DNA of 64,000 nt, from the NCBI GenBank assembly GCA_958295685.1, contig OY282365.1:1984001-2048000 (forward strand), in the 5' to 3' direction. Source of the stretch: an uncultured Dehalococcoidia bacterium (lineage in GTDB: Bacteria; Chloroflexota; Dehalococcoidia; Lucifugimonadales; CATQGZ01). Under the pieces are notes generated by a model. The model worked only from the letters and a program-made list of their open reading frames with translations, was not told where the DNA came from and searched no databases. Position 1 is the stretch's first letter; each line of letters opens with the position of its first letter. Below, piece by piece: positions 16,938 to 26,125 of the stretch. The position numbers and the translations under genes were made by a program.

Positions 16938-19088
16938 TCAATCAGATTTTATGATGCGTTGCCGATCGGAGTTGCCACCCAATCTGCGAATGTCTGTCTC
17001 TACGTCAAAGCCAAGTTCTTCGACGTAAGGAGATACACCAGATACCCTGTGCGTTAATATTGAGACCTGTTCCTTTGCTCGCGTGAATCCAACGTAGAAA
17101 ACCCGCCGTTCAGACTCCAGTTCGTTTGGGGTACGCGCATTCTTGTTCGGCCAAATTCCGTCTTGCACGTCGAGCAGTACTACTTTGTCAAATTCCTTGC
17201 CCTTCGCCCGTAACGCGGTCATGAGGTGTAATGGATTCTTGGAAAGGTCGTTCCCACTGTCATTGTCTCCAAAGGGTGGTACGTATACTAGGGTCTCCTT
17301 TGCTAGCTCAATGTCGTCAACAAAGGAATCGTAGTCTGTCTCATATCGCATGGCGTATTCAGCCAACTGGAAGAAGGGAGGATCTGTGAAGAATATATCC
17401 TCCTCAGCTTTGCCAAAGTCTTGTTGAAGCCCTTCAAAGTTGTCACTCAGCGACAGAAGTGCATCAGATACGGATTCTGAGGCGATGAACATCCGTATCG
17501 AGTCAGCTATTTCGATACTGGTGCGGCCTTCCGTATTCTTGCCTTTCAACTCTCCTCGGTATCCAGCCAAGGCATTGATCCCGTCCGTTATGGAGTTAGG
17601 ACGCGAGCGCTGGAGATGGCTTCTCAACTCTTCCCTGTTGCTCTTGTTGAGGGGATAACGCTTGGCGAGGTTGCACAAGAACAGTATGTGGTCGACTACT
17701 TGGCGGGAGCTCTGCCGCCTGTCGGCATCTGCCTTGATGATTAGAAGTTTGAGCAGGCGCTCGAACGTATCGCTTAAGAAGACATGTAGGTCTTCAGCGG
17801 CACAAAAGGGGATGTCTTTCGATGCGAAGTATATTTGATACGGAATTATCTGGCTTCGTTTACGCCCGATTAAGGCTACCCTGCTCGGATTTTCACCCTG
17901 AGTTATTGAGGACACCACCATGCTATGGATATATTCTAGGGATTCAGAGAGATTCGAGACCTCTAGAATCTCAACCTTCGCCTTCTTCGCGCTATGTGCG
18001 GAGATTTGCTTGGGCACACGGCGGCAGTTATGAGCGATTAATTTCTGGGAATGCTCGACGATATTCGCGGGGGAGCGATAGTTGACTCCGAGCGTGTAGG
18101 TATCGAATTGCAAGTTGAAGAATTTGGCCGGATCGAGGATATACTCTGGCGTTGCTCCTCGCCATTCGAATATTGCTTGATCATCATCACCCGCAATAGT
18201 TAGCGTTGCGCGGCTACGCTCAGCAATTGCTCGCACCAGTGCGAGGTCAAGAGGGTTGACGTCTTGGAACTCATCTACGAAGACGTGGTCATAGCTTGCC
18301 GCGCCGGACAGCAGTCGTCCTTGCTCAATGCTCTTGCGCTCATCCTGATAAGCAAAATACTTTTGGTCTTCCAGAGTAAATGTGGCACTGTCGGCCAGAT
18401 GCTCTGTAGCCTCACGCCAGAAGACATAGTAGGCTTCAAACACCTCGCGCTGCAGTGCACACGAACTCATGCCATCCATATCATCATCTAGGACGTCGAA
18501 CCGGACCAGCTGTTTGACCTGCTCTTCCAGGTGCCATCCCAGTCCCTCACGTTCGAGTTCTTTCCAGTGATGCGTAAAATCGGAGTATGATGTGTGTCTA
18601 ACGTGGTCGAAGCCCAGGGACTTAAATGTGTCAATCATGTTCATGAGTTTTCGAGGAGCTTGACTGCTCTTCCATCGGGAATTCCTGTTATGAATCGCAT
18701 CCCTTATCTTGTTATGACGTCGCCATACAGGTTGCAATTGATTCCGCATTGCGAAGTGGTAGTCAGTTGTTGATGCGAGCAGTTTGGGACTGAAAGCCGC
18801 GCTCCTCATACGGCGATAGCCCCAAGAATTGAGGGTTGTTATTTCAGTTAGATCTCGAATTTGGGAGAATTCCCTATCCTCGTCAAGCCGACTTTGAAGT
18901 TCATCTCGCGCGGCGCGTGTAAAGGTGACGATCAGGAAGCGGTGACGCTTTGACGAGGATTGCTCTGCAAGGTGTTTGCACCTGTAAAGAAGGCATAGAG
19001 TCTTTCCGCACCCTGCTGGAGCGAGTAGCCTAATGTTTCCAGATGGAGCCTCGACAAAATCTCTCTGAGATTTATCAAGCATGTCCAT
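16938..19088 (-). CDS. UvrD/Rep-like superfamily 1A DNA helicase
   Basis: The 716-residue protein has the SF1A motifs in order: Walker A A-P-A-G-C-G-K-T near residue 25, Ia T-F-T-R-A-A-R-D-E-L near 55, II V-D-E-F-Q-D-V-N near 268, III G-D-D-D-Q-A-I-F-E-W-R-G near 298, V T-A-L-R-A-K-G-K-E-F-D-K near 620 and VI V-F-Y-V-G-F-T-R-A-K near 660. Composition is visibly more AT-rich than its neighbours and codon use differs, suggesting acquisition by transfer. It stands alone, with no nuclease (AddB, GajA) adjacent, so repair or defence roles are both open. AGGGG lies 5 nt before the ATG at 19088; an ATG at 19082 is an alternative. Confidence 0.85.
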   Translation of the reverse strand: MDMLDKSQRDFVEAPSGNIRLLAPAGCGKTLCLLYRCKHLAEQSSSKRHRFLIVTFTRAARDELQSRLDEDREFSQIRDLTEITTLNSWGYRRMRSAAFSPKLLASTTDYHFAMRNQLQPVWRRHNKIRDAIHNRNSRWKSSQAPRKLMNMIDTFKSLGFDHVRHTSYSDFTHHWKELEREGLGWHLEEQVKQLVRFDVLDDDMDGMSSCALQREVFEAYYVFWREATEHLADSATFTLEDQKYFAYQDERKSIEQGRLLSGAASYDHVFVDEFQDVNPLDLALVRAIAERSRATLTIAGDDDQAIFEWRGATPEYILDPAKFFNLQFDTYTLGVNYRSPANIVEHSQKLIAHNCRRVPKQISAHSAKKAKVEILEVSNLSESLEYIHSMVVSSITQGENPSRVALIGRKRSQIIPYQIYFASKDIPFCAAEDLHVFLSDTFERLLKLLIIKADADRRQSSRQVVDHILFLCNLAKRYPLNKSNREELRSHLQRSRPNSITDGINALAGYRGELKGKNTEGRTSIEIADSIRMFIASESVSDALLSLSDNFEGLQQDFGKAEEDIFFTDPPFFQLAEYAMRYETDYDSFVDDIELAKETLVYVPPFGDNDSGNDLSKNPLHLMTALRAKGKEFDKVVLLDVQDGIWPNKNARTPNELESERRVFYVGFTRAKEQVSILTHRVSGVSPYVEELGFDVETDIRRLGGNSDRQRIIKSD

Positions 19089-19189
19089 TCACTCCCCTCA
19101 GACACATGTCCGAACCTGAACGATACTATATCACAGCCTAGCTTGATAGTGTGGTGCGGCTTGGTGAGGAAGCCGGGACAGGCCCACGA

Positions 19190-19206
19190 TGCGCCCGAAG
19201 GGCGCA
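19190..19206. terminator. Hairpin between the helicase and PQQ dehydrogenase genes
   Basis: TGCGCCC-GAA-GGGCGCA forms a perfect 7-bp stem with a 3-nt loop, downstream of the PQQ dehydrogenase gene and upstream of the helicase gene (both minus strand). A U tract is missing. The remaining sequence of 19089-19345 shows nothing recognisable. Confidence 0.35.
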
Positions 19207-19345
19207 GACTGCTCAGACGCCTTGGCGCACAACACGGGCGCGTTGAGTTGGTGCATTTTCGTTCTGCCCTCTACCCCTCACCTGTGTTCAATAGCGCACG
19301 GCTGGGCGCGATTAGCCTTGGCCTTGCAGGTTGTTCCGTTACTGT

Positions 19346-21358
19346 TCAAGGGCGTATATCCCCCTCCCAGATCGGCTCTTGGCGGGGAACGAACTGGCCC
19401 GTGATAATCGCAGCGACGTCGTACTCCGGAAGAGGGACTACCGCGAGACATTTCCCGTCGAATATCACGCCGCGCACGTCGAAATCGAAGTCCAGGTTGT
19501 CGAAGCTGTGCTGCTTGCGCTGGTCGGGAAGGTCGTTCACATCGACGGGGATCAGGTGCAGAAAGAACCTCGCCTCCGTGTCGGCCGGGGCGCACGGCTC
19601 CTTGACGTAGGTAAGCGTGTTTTCGCTGAGATACACGTCAAAGTCGGAGCGGAGCGCCGGTTGGCTATCTTCGGTCAGTCTCTCCAGGTAGTCGAGGCTG
19701 CTGATGTAGTCGGCTATGGCGCGGGCTTCCGTTTCGTCAATGCCAGGTGACGACATGGACGTGCCTGGGGCAAACTGCTCCGGGTCGGTGAGAAACCGCG
19801 TGATGCTGTCCCGCGTCCAGACGGCGTCCAGCGCATCGAACGCAGCCGAAAATCGGTAGCCTCCAACCTTGCCCGCTCGCCGCCACATGACGTCGACGAG
19901 GTGCGGACCGGGGCCGTGCCGCTCGGCGTTCAGGTCGTGGCAGGCGCTGCAGTGCTGGCCGAATAGCTGAGCGCCTGCCGCCGTGTCTCTACCCAGGTTC
20001 CCGCTACCGGACGGAGCGGCCGGCCACGGCGATGCGGCGAGGGACTCGCAGTTGATCGAGTAGACGTCGCGGCGGTTCCGAGCCTCCTCATCACAGTACC
20101 TGGCGGAATGGCTCAGGAACGTAACCCGTGATCCATCACTCAACAGGGCTATGCGCCCGTCCGGCATGAGCGTTATGTCTCGGATGGGGTAGCCGACCTC
20201 GATCCTCTCGACGTACTGCACGTCCGTCCCGTGACGGCGGACTCGGAAGATGGACTGACCATCCAGCGAAGCAATCAGCAGGTCGTCTTTCCACAGGGGG
20301 AACAGCCGCTCGTCGTTGACGGCGATGGCGGACAGGACCGGCGACGGGACCCATGCGAATGCAGGGCGCCGGAAGCCGTCGTGCCAGCCTATATCCTCGT
20401 CTTCGGTCAGCCGGAGAGCTACACGGCCGTATCCAACGCCATAGGAGACATGCGGCCAGCCATAATCGACTCCCTCCCGTAACAGGTTGAGTTCGTCGCC
20501 TCCCGTCGGCCCGTGGTCCGTTGCCCATAGGTTGCCTTCCGCATCCCGCGCCAGCCCTTGTGAGTTGCGAATGCCGGTGGCCAGTGTCTCCGCTTCTCCC
20601 GTTTCGATTTCAATGCGAACGAATTTGCCTATATGCAGGTCAGAAGGAATGGGGCGCTGTCCATAAAGGTGATTGCCGATTGTTACGAGTAGGTGTTCTT
20701 CTCCATCCGTCAGTATCTTCCCGCCTGAACTATGCCATCCATTGGGTTGTTCCGAACACGGCTCCGCATCGAATATCGTTCTCCAATCCGGCAGGACTGC
20801 CACCCTCTGCCCATCTTTAGCAAGCGTCGTGGACGACAACCTGAGCCAGGCACATTCTCCAGCGAAATGGTGATGGGTAACAAATAGCGTATATCCTCCC
20901 ACGATCTCTTTCAGCAGAATATCGGCAACTCGAAATCCGAACGAGTCGAAATCAGGCTCCTCGCTCATTGGGCTTGATTCCAGCCCCGTATAGTTCATCG
21001 GAACGCTGCCGTCGAGATATTCCACGGTCCCGTCCCGGAAGACCAGGGCAAACCTTCCCTTCGGCGTAACGACGAGCAGGTCGTCACCCATGCTTTCAAT
21101 GGCTCCCCCGCTCCCGTCGAAATCTTCGAGTCTGACCGACTCGCTGTCGAGCGCATACAGATGAGTGGTTAGAAGCGGTCTTATGAGAGTGACTGCCGCC
21201 GTGGGAGTGGCTGCCGTCACCGGAGTGGCTGTCATCGTGGGACCGTCAGAGCAGGCAGATGCGAGAACGCCGAGAATGACGAGCGCGATGTTCCGGCGCC
21301 GCGCAATCAGGGCGCGCCGGAGATTGCCCGGGGTGGATGGGCTGTGCCGTCGAGTCAT
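19346..21358 (-). CDS. Exported PQQ-dependent sugar dehydrogenase (GSDH-type) fused to cytochrome c
   Basis: The 670-residue protein begins with a basic stretch and a hydrophobic segment ending V-L-A-S-A-C, a probable lipoprotein signal. A six-bladed glucose/sorbosone dehydrogenase-like domain follows (about 100-420; N-S-Q-G-L-A-R-D, A-T-D-H-G-P-T-G-G-D-E-L-N and Y-G-W-P). Next is a class I cytochrome c domain with C-S-A-C-H near 450 and G-T-S-M-S-S-P as Met ligand. A C-terminal domain of about 100 residues (Y-V-K-E-P-C-A-P, D-N-L-D-F-D-F) follows; I do not know its function. Likely periplasmic oxidation of a sugar or alcohol with electrons passed to the fused haem. The start at 21358 is chosen because longer starts overlap tRNA-Leu. 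Confidence 0.85.
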   Translation of the reverse strand: MTRRHSPSTPGNLRRALIARRRNIALVILGVLASACSDGPTMTATPVTAATPTAAVTLIRPLLTTHLYALDSESVRLEDFDGSGGAIESMGDDLLVVTPKGRFALVFRDGTVEYLDGSVPMNYTGLESSPMSEEPDFDSFGFRVADILLKEIVGGYTLFVTHHHFAGECAWLRLSSTTLAKDGQRVAVLPDWRTIFDAEPCSEQPNGWHSSGGKILTDGEEHLLVTIGNHLYGQRPIPSDLHIGKFVRIEIETGEAETLATGIRNSQGLARDAEGNLWATDHGPTGGDELNLLREGVDYGWPHVSYGVGYGRVALRLTEDEDIGWHDGFRRPAFAWVPSPVLSAIAVNDERLFPLWKDDLLIASLDGQSIFRVRRHGTDVQYVERIEVGYPIRDITLMPDGRIALLSDGSRVTFLSHSARYCDEEARNRRDVYSINCESLAASPWPAAPSGSGNLGRDTAAGAQLFGQHCSACHDLNAERHGPGPHLVDVMWRRAGKVGGYRFSAAFDALDAVWTRDSITRFLTDPEQFAPGTSMSSPGIDETEARAIADYISSLDYLERLTEDSQPALRSDFDVYLSENTLTYVKEPCAPADTEARFFLHLIPVDVNDLPDQRKQHSFDNLDFDFDVRGVIFDGKCLAVVPLPEYDVAAIITGQFVPRQEPIWEGDIRP

Positions 21359-21461
21359 GCGGTGCCCGTCATACGGGAGGCGCGCATTCGCCGCGCGTTC
21401 GACTGGCATCCATGCTGCGTTCTTCTTCCAGGGCTCCGGGGCGGCTGTCTGTCCTTCATCG

Positions 21462-21546
21462 TGGTGGGGAAGCCGGGGGTCGAACCCGGACGCCTTTCGG
21501 CACATGATCCTAAATCATGCTCGTCTACCAATTCCGACACTCCCCC
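21462..21546 (-). tRNA. tRNA-Leu (anticodon UAG)
   Basis: On the minus strand the acceptor GGGGGAG pairs with CTTCCCC, discriminator A and an encoded CCA end (21464-21462). The anticodon stem-loop is CATGA-TTTAGGA-TCATG with anticodon UAG at 21512-21510. The D-arm (TTGGTAGA) and T-arm (GGGTTCGACCC) are present, and the long variable arm (GTGCCGAAAGGCGT) is typical of class II tRNA. Confidence 0.95.
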
Positions 21547-21600
21547 ACGGAGCGAGAGGCTGCTTCGGATGGTTCCTGGGTTATAGCTTAGCTGAGTTGG

Positions 21601-22584
21601 TTAGTTCCAGGCCGACATTTCGGCTCTGAGTTCGGGGTCCAGCCCGTGTCGGTAGGCATCGAGCGCGTTGTCGACGTGGGCGGCGGTTCGCGCGCCGACC
21701 AAGACGGCGGTGACGTTCGGGTGGGTCATTGCCCATGCCATGGCGAGGCGGACCATCGGGAGGCCGATTTCTTGCGCCTTCGCACGCAGGCGCTCTACGA
21801 CGCGGAAGTTGCGGTCGCTGAAGTAGATGTCGGCGTGGGCGGGCACTATGTCGTAGCGGGTGCCCTTTGGGAAGCGGGATCTGTCTGGGGTGTACTTGCC
21901 CGACAGGAAGCCGGCGGCCAGGGGGCTGTAGGGCGTGACGGCGACAGCCTCCCGCGCACACAGGGGGAAGACGTCGTTCTCGGCGTCCGTATGGGCGAGG
22001 CTGTATGGGGGCTGCATGATCTGGAATCTGGCATAGCCGGCAGCGTCGCTGGCGTCCAGCGCCTCCCGTATCTGCTCGGCCGAGTAGTTGCTGCCTCCGA
22101 TGACGGCGGTTCGACCTGCCTTCACTTCCTCGTCGAGGGCGGCGAGAGTCTCGGAGATCGGGACGCTCTCGTCGGGGCTGTGGACTTTGTAGACGTCGAC
22201 GTGGTCGATCTTGAGGCGTTCGAGGCTGTCGGTCACCGCCCTTCGGATGTTCTCGGGGCTTGCCCCTGTGCTCACCTTGGTGCACAGGGTGACCTCGCTG
22301 CGGCAGCCTCGGTCGCGCATCCAGTCGCCGATGATCCGCTCGGAGGAGCTCATCTCTCCGGAGGCCTCGCGTTCGTCGTCGACTCCGAGGCTGTCCCTGC
22401 GACCCTGACGGGACTGCCCGCCTCCGTATGCCTCGGCGGTGTCCAGGAAGGTGATGCCTTTCTCCATGGCGTAGTCGAGCACCCGCCGGGAGGTTTCTTC
22501 GTCTATTTCTCGTCCGAACGTGACGCATCCGAGCCCGATGGCGCTGATCTCGCGGCCCGACTGTCCCAGGGGCTTCTGTTCCAC
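21601..22584 (-). CDS. Aldo/keto reductase
   Basis: This 327-residue protein opens with a beta-hairpin (M-E-Q-K-P-L-G-Q-S-G-R-E-I-S). It carries the AKR tetrad: Asp and Tyr in F-L-D-T-A-E-A-Y-G near residue 48, Lys in L-C-T-K-V-S near 100 and His in Y-K-V-H-S-P-D near 135. The NADPH site follows (V-G-A-R-T near 297). It likely reduces or oxidises a sugar or aldehyde with NADP(H). It starts 16 nt after the phytanoyl-CoA dioxygenase-like gene ends, on the same strand, suggesting one catabolic operon with the aminotransferase further upstream. Confidence 0.9.
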   Translation of the reverse strand: MEQKPLGQSGREISAIGLGCVTFGREIDEETSRRVLDYAMEKGITFLDTAEAYGGGQSRQGRRDSLGVDDEREASGEMSSSERIIGDWMRDRGCRSEVTLCTKVSTGASPENIRRAVTDSLERLKIDHVDVYKVHSPDESVPISETLAALDEEVKAGRTAVIGGSNYSAEQIREALDASDAAGYARFQIMQPPYSLAHTDAENDVFPLCAREAVAVTPYSPLAAGFLSGKYTPDRSRFPKGTRYDIVPAHADIYFSDRNFRVVERLRAKAQEIGLPMVRLAMAWAMTHPNVTAVLVGARTAAHVDNALDAYRHGLDPELRAEMSAWN

Positions 22585-22600
22585 TGTCGACCTCTCTTTC

Positions 22601-23395
22601 TCAGTCCCGGACCCAGTGCCGGAAGAGCGGCTTTACGTTGTCGGGCAGGTCGTTGAAGACTGCGGAGGGCACCGGGGTCTGCATGGGCTCTTTTCCTCCG
22701 ACCTCGTCGACCATTCGGCTGCGCTGGTCGGATCCCGGCATCAGCACGTCGACGTTGAGCCACCACGGAGCGAACCTGACGGCTACTCCAACTCTGGGCT
22801 TGCTGCCGCGGTTGGTGGCCGTGGCGTGCCACAGGCGGCTGTCGAAGAGCAGGACGCTGCCCGCCTCGCCGGTGGCCTGCATCTCGGTGGGGTAGTGCGC
22901 CATCGGATCGACGCCGTTGCCGCCGGTCGGGTTGTTGCGCGCTCGGTGGCTGCCGGGCACGATGAGGGTGCCTCCCGTCTCTGCGGAGAATGGGGAGAGC
23001 ATCCATATGGTGGTCAGGTGCGTCACGGCGTCGTGGTATGGGGCCGGAATGTGTCCGGCGTTCTTCTGATTGAACGGCCAGTCGGAGTGCCATCCGCCGC
23101 GGGCGTTGCCTGGGTTGTTGATGATGGCAGTGGTGAAGGAGACACGGACGTGGGGGCCGAAGAGGCCTTCTGCGACGCCGAGTATTCGCTCGTCGACGAG
23201 ATAGGGTGCGAGGCTCTGGTCCTTCCCGATGAGGCCTGTCTCGGCGTCCACGCCCTGGATTTCGGGGGATTCCGTCTGGTCGCTCGTGGTCTGGACGCTC
23301 TCGCGGACGGCCTCGACCTCGTCGGGTGGGATGACTCCGTGCTCGACGTGCCAGCCGTCAATGCTGAGGTGCAACAGGGCTTCTTCAAGAGACAT
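22601..23395 (-). CDS. Phytanoyl-CoA dioxygenase family protein
   Basis: The 264-residue double-stranded beta-helix protein has the Fe(II) ligands: H and D in G-G-W-H-S-D-W-P near residue 103, and the distal His in D-S-R-L-W-H-A-T-A near 190. An Arg about ten residues later (P-R-V-G) probably binds 2-oxoglutarate. The family hydroxylates varied small molecules with O2 and 2-oxoglutarate; it is often expanded in marine Chloroflexota, which fits the taxonomic guess. It lies 16 nt before the aldo/keto reductase gene and 57 nt after the class III aminotransferase gene, same strand. Confidence 0.88.
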   Translation of the reverse strand: MSLEEALLHLSIDGWHVEHGVIPPDEVEAVRESVQTTSDQTESPEIQGVDAETGLIGKDQSLAPYLVDERILGVAEGLFGPHVRVSFTTAIINNPGNARGGWHSDWPFNQKNAGHIPAPYHDAVTHLTTIWMLSPFSAETGGTLIVPGSHRARNNPTGGNGVDPMAHYPTEMQATGEAGSVLLFDSRLWHATATNRGSKPRVGVAVRFAPWWLNVDVLMPGSDQRSRMVDEVGGKEPMQTPVPSAVFNDLPDNVKPLFRHWVRD

Positions 23396-23452
23396 CGGCT
23401 CCTCCTTGGTTCACTTATTGCGGTTTTTATTGCAGCGATTCGCTCTTGCGCG

Positions 23453-24772
23453 CTATCCGGCCGCCAGCGCCTCGGCTATGGCGTCGACGAGGCCGTCGAC
23501 GTGGTCGGTCTTCATCGGTGAGCAGAGGGAGAGCCCGAGTCCCGCCGCTATGAGATAGCCTCTGAGGAGCAGTTCCATGCGGATCAGATCGACCGTTTCG
23601 CGGTCTGTGTCGAGCGAGCTTCGGTAGTCCATTACCGGTCGCTCTGCGAGGTCGAAGCTGACGATGGAGCCGACGCCTCTGACCTGAGCGGGGAGGCCCG
23701 CCTTGCGGAAGGCGCCCCGCAGTCCTGAGACCAGCCTTTCTCTGAGTTCGTCCAAGTGCGCGTAGACTTCCGGGGTGAGCGCGCGCAGGGTAGCAAGTCC
23801 GGCGGCCAGGGTGAGGTGGTTGCCCGAGAAGGTTCCGCTCTGGTTGAGGGTAGGGCCGGCGCTGTTGTCCAGCAGGTCCATGAGCTGGGAGCTGCCTCCT
23901 ATGACGCCGCCTGGGAGACCGCCTCCCATGATTTTTGCGAAGAGGGTCAGGTCGGGCTGCACGCCGACCATTTCCTGGTAGCCGCCGTAGCCTGCCCTGA
24001 AGCTGACCACTTCGTCCATGATCAACACCATTCCGAGTTCGCGGGTGATGCGCCTGAGGAAGGCGGCGAAATCGGGGTCGAGGTCGTAGATGCCGGGTTT
24101 GCCGTCGAAGAAAACGGCGGCGACCTCGCGCTCGTGCTCGCGGAGGATCAGTTCGACGGACTCGCGTTGTCCGTACGGCAGGATCACGAGGTCTTCCTCG
24201 GCGGTGCGGGCCATGCCGGGCCATGAGGCGACGGGGGTCGGGGAGTCGGCCGGTCCGGCGTTTTCCGGCGGCGGGGCCACGCTGACCTCCAGGACGTCGT
24301 GGCTTCCGTGGTATGCGCCCTCGAACTTCGCCACCTTTGGCCTGCCGGTGAAGGCGCGCGCCATCCTGGCGGCGTGGAGGGACGATTCGGTGCCGGAGCC
24401 AGTGAAGCGGATCTTTTGGATGGACGGGAAGCGTTTTACGATCTCCTCGGCTATGTCCGCTTCCAGGGTGGACGGCGCGCCGAAGCCGAGTCCGTGTCCG
24501 ATGGCATCGTTGAGGGCCTGTATGACGGAGGGCGGGCTGTGGCCGAGCACCATCGCGGTGTGGTGGTTGGTGAAGTCGACGTATCTGCGGCCATCCAGGT
24601 CCCAGAGGTAACACTCTTCAGCCCTCTCCACGTAGAGTGGGTGGGGGGTCATCCAGTAGGCGCCCTTGATGACGCCGCCCGGCATGGAGGCCTGCCCGCG
24701 CTTCCACTGGGCGAGGGAGCGCGGGGTCGCCCGCCTGATTTCATCTTCAAGGATTTCTCTGGGTCTCGGCAT
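23453..24772 (-). CDS. Class III aminotransferase, glutamate-1-semialdehyde aminomutase-like
   Basis: The 439-residue PLP enzyme has the class III features. The G-S-G-T-E-S-S phosphate-binding loop lies near residue 124 and Y-H-G-S near 152. L-I-M-D-E-V-V near 250 carries the Asp for the pyridine N, and L-T-L-F-A-K-I-M-G-G-G-L-P near 280 carries the Schiff-base Lys. It is closer to GSA-aminomutase-like proteins than to ornithine transaminases, but no other haem genes are near. Its operon partners (dioxygenase, aldo/keto reductase) suggest amino-sugar or amino-acid catabolism, so I do not call it hemL. Leader element 3 lies about 150 nt upstream in the same direction. Confidence 0.82.
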   Translation of the reverse strand: MPRPREILEDEIRRATPRSLAQWKRGQASMPGGVIKGAYWMTPHPLYVERAEECYLWDLDGRRYVDFTNHHTAMVLGHSPPSVIQALNDAIGHGLGFGAPSTLEADIAEEIVKRFPSIQKIRFTGSGTESSLHAARMARAFTGRPKVAKFEGAYHGSHDVLEVSVAPPPENAGPADSPTPVASWPGMARTAEEDLVILPYGQRESVELILREHEREVAAVFFDGKPGIYDLDPDFAAFLRRITRELGMVLIMDEVVSFRAGYGGYQEMVGVQPDLTLFAKIMGGGLPGGVIGGSSQLMDLLDNSAGPTLNQSGTFSGNHLTLAAGLATLRALTPEVYAHLDELRERLVSGLRGAFRKAGLPAQVRGVGSIVSFDLAERPVMDYRSSLDTDRETVDLIRMELLLRGYLIAAGLGLSLCSPMKTDHVDGLVDAIAEALAAG

Positions 24773-24889
24773 CGTCTCGCCTCAGGTCTCTCCTGCCAGG
24801 GAAGAGGCTATCCCAAATCCATCACCCAATCAACCGCGCGGAGGGCAATCTCATTGGGAGCCTCGGCCTTGGGATCTGTTCCGAGCCGT

Positions 24890-25190
24890 GATTTTTTGCG
24901 GAAAGTGTCGGATTTTCGGGGCATTTCGTAGCTGAGAGGGCCGATTTTGGCCGACACTATGCGACACTCATGCGACACTTATGCGACACTTATGCGACAC
25001 TCATGCGACACTTTGCGACACTTATGCGACACTTATGCGACAGGCGCTTCAGGAGTCCTGCGGGCTGGTTTGTGGAGAGAGGCGGCTGTGTCATGGGTAT
25101 ACTCTAGCACAGCGGTTCGGTGATGTCAATTGTCTGAATCAGGATTCTCAGGATTGGAGGATTTTCAGGATTGGGAAGATTGGGAGGCGC
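24890..25190 (-). promoter_or_regulatory. Leader element 3: promoter, 11-nt array, conserved block (upstream of the aminotransferase)
   Basis: On the minus strand, boxes of the type AATCCTGA (25190-25130) abut a -35 TTGACA (25129-25124), a 17-nt spacer and a -10 TAGAGT (25106-25101). An ATG lies at 25094, exactly 7 nt further; its frame, M-T-Q-P-P-L-S-T-N, ends at a TAA inside the array. The array of eight or nine units TGTCGCATAAG spans 25043-24952. It is followed by CTCAGCTACGAAATGCCCCG (24937-24918) and an inverted unit CCGACACTTT. The last array unit, AGTGTCGG, is exactly complementary to CCGACACT in the tail. The whole 24773-25345 gap contains no gene besides this short frame. Confidence 0.75.
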
Positions 25191-25237
25191 GGGCGATTCA
25201 CGAGTCCCTAGACGTTGGGGCGGCTGTCGGTCTGGGG

Positions 25238-25285
25238 GGATTGTCTGAATCAGGATTCTCAGGATTGGGAAGATTGGGAGGCGCG
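25238..25285. repeat. Second AATCCTGA-type box cluster without promoter
   Basis: The sequence ATTGTCTGAATCAGGATTCT followed by CAGGATTGGGAAGATTGGGA repeats the boxes seen just upstream of the promoters of elements 3, 4, 5 and 6. Here there is no adjacent TTGACA, array or CAGCTACGA block. Confidence 0.7.
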
Positions 25286-25345
25286 GGCGACGGTGAGCGA
25301 GCGAGCACCGGGGGAGTGGATGGTGAGAGGAGAAAGCACGGGTAG

Positions 25346-26122
25346 TCAGCCGGTGGACGTGGGCTGGTCCAGGCCGAGCAGCTCGATGGCGTTCAGTCCG
25401 AGTATCTTGAGCTTCGCATCGTGTGAGATGTCGGCGGTGACCACTCTTCCAACCTGGAGTCTGGGGTCCATGAGGGGCATGTCGGAGCCGTAGAGCACGC
25501 GGTCTTCTCCCGCGCCATCGACCAGGAACTCTATCGTGTCGTGCTCGCCCATGGAGGTGCAGGTCTCCAGATATACGTTCGGGCACGCCCTGGCGGCGGT
25601 GACGGCCTGTTCCTGGCCCTGCCGGGCATTGCCTGAGTGGGCGAGGACCCATGAGATCTTCCCGTAGCGCTGCGCGAGTCCGACGAAGCGGTCCGGGCGG
25701 GTGAGCCAATCGTCGTCGTGGACGTAGGATGAGTGGCTCATTATCACGACGGATCTATCGTCCGCCCACTCGAAGACGGCGTCGTAAGCGGGGTCGTCTA
25801 TGGGCTTCCCGAGGTAGTCGGGGTAGAGCTTCAGGGATCGGAAACCGAGCACGTCGAAGCACCTGTCCAGTTCCGCGAGGGCCTCGTCGGGGTATCTGGG
25901 GGTGACGTATGCCACGCCGACGAACCGGTCCGGCCTCTGGGCGACGAATCGAGCGACTCTGTCGTTGCCTCTCCGCGCGTCGCCGAAGTTTATGCAGTTT
26001 ATGCATGCCCTGTCGACGCCGGCCGCGTCCATGAGGCGGAGGTAATCGGCTGGGTCGTCGTCCATTCCGTATCTGCCCCACCGTCCCACGTGGCAGTGGA
26101 AGTCGATCACTGGGGTTTCCAA
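25346..26122 (-). CDS. Amidohydrolase (amidohydro_2 / ACMSD-like) family
   Basis: The 258-residue TIM-barrel protein opens METPVIDFHCHVGRWG with the H-x-H metal motif. It has V-I-M-S-H-S-S near residue 128 (third His), W-V-L-A-H-S-G-N near 158 and L-Y-G-S-D-M-P near 212 (final Asp). This is the decarboxylase/lactonase-like branch of amidohydrolases. It follows the next gene upstream by 3 nt on the same strand, and the two proteins are distantly alike, so they may form a heteromeric enzyme. Substrate not deducible. Confidence 0.85.
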   Translation of the reverse strand: METPVIDFHCHVGRWGRYGMDDDPADYLRLMDAAGVDRACINCINFGDARRGNDRVARFVAQRPDRFVGVAYVTPRYPDEALAELDRCFDVLGFRSLKLYPDYLGKPIDDPAYDAVFEWADDRSVVIMSHSSYVHDDDWLTRPDRFVGLAQRYGKISWVLAHSGNARQGQEQAVTAARACPNVYLETCTSMGEHDTIEFLVDGAGEDRVLYGSDMPLMDPRLQVGRVVTADISHDAKLKILGLNAIELLGLDQPTSTG

Positions 26123-26125
26123 GCG

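Noticed and set aside
16938..19088. Complete Gabija or AddAB defence/repair locus
   Set aside because: Only the helicase is present; both neighbours are unrelated housekeeping or redox genes.
24952..25043. Possible CRISPR-like array
   Set aside because: Units are 11 nt with no unique spacers; no cas genes.
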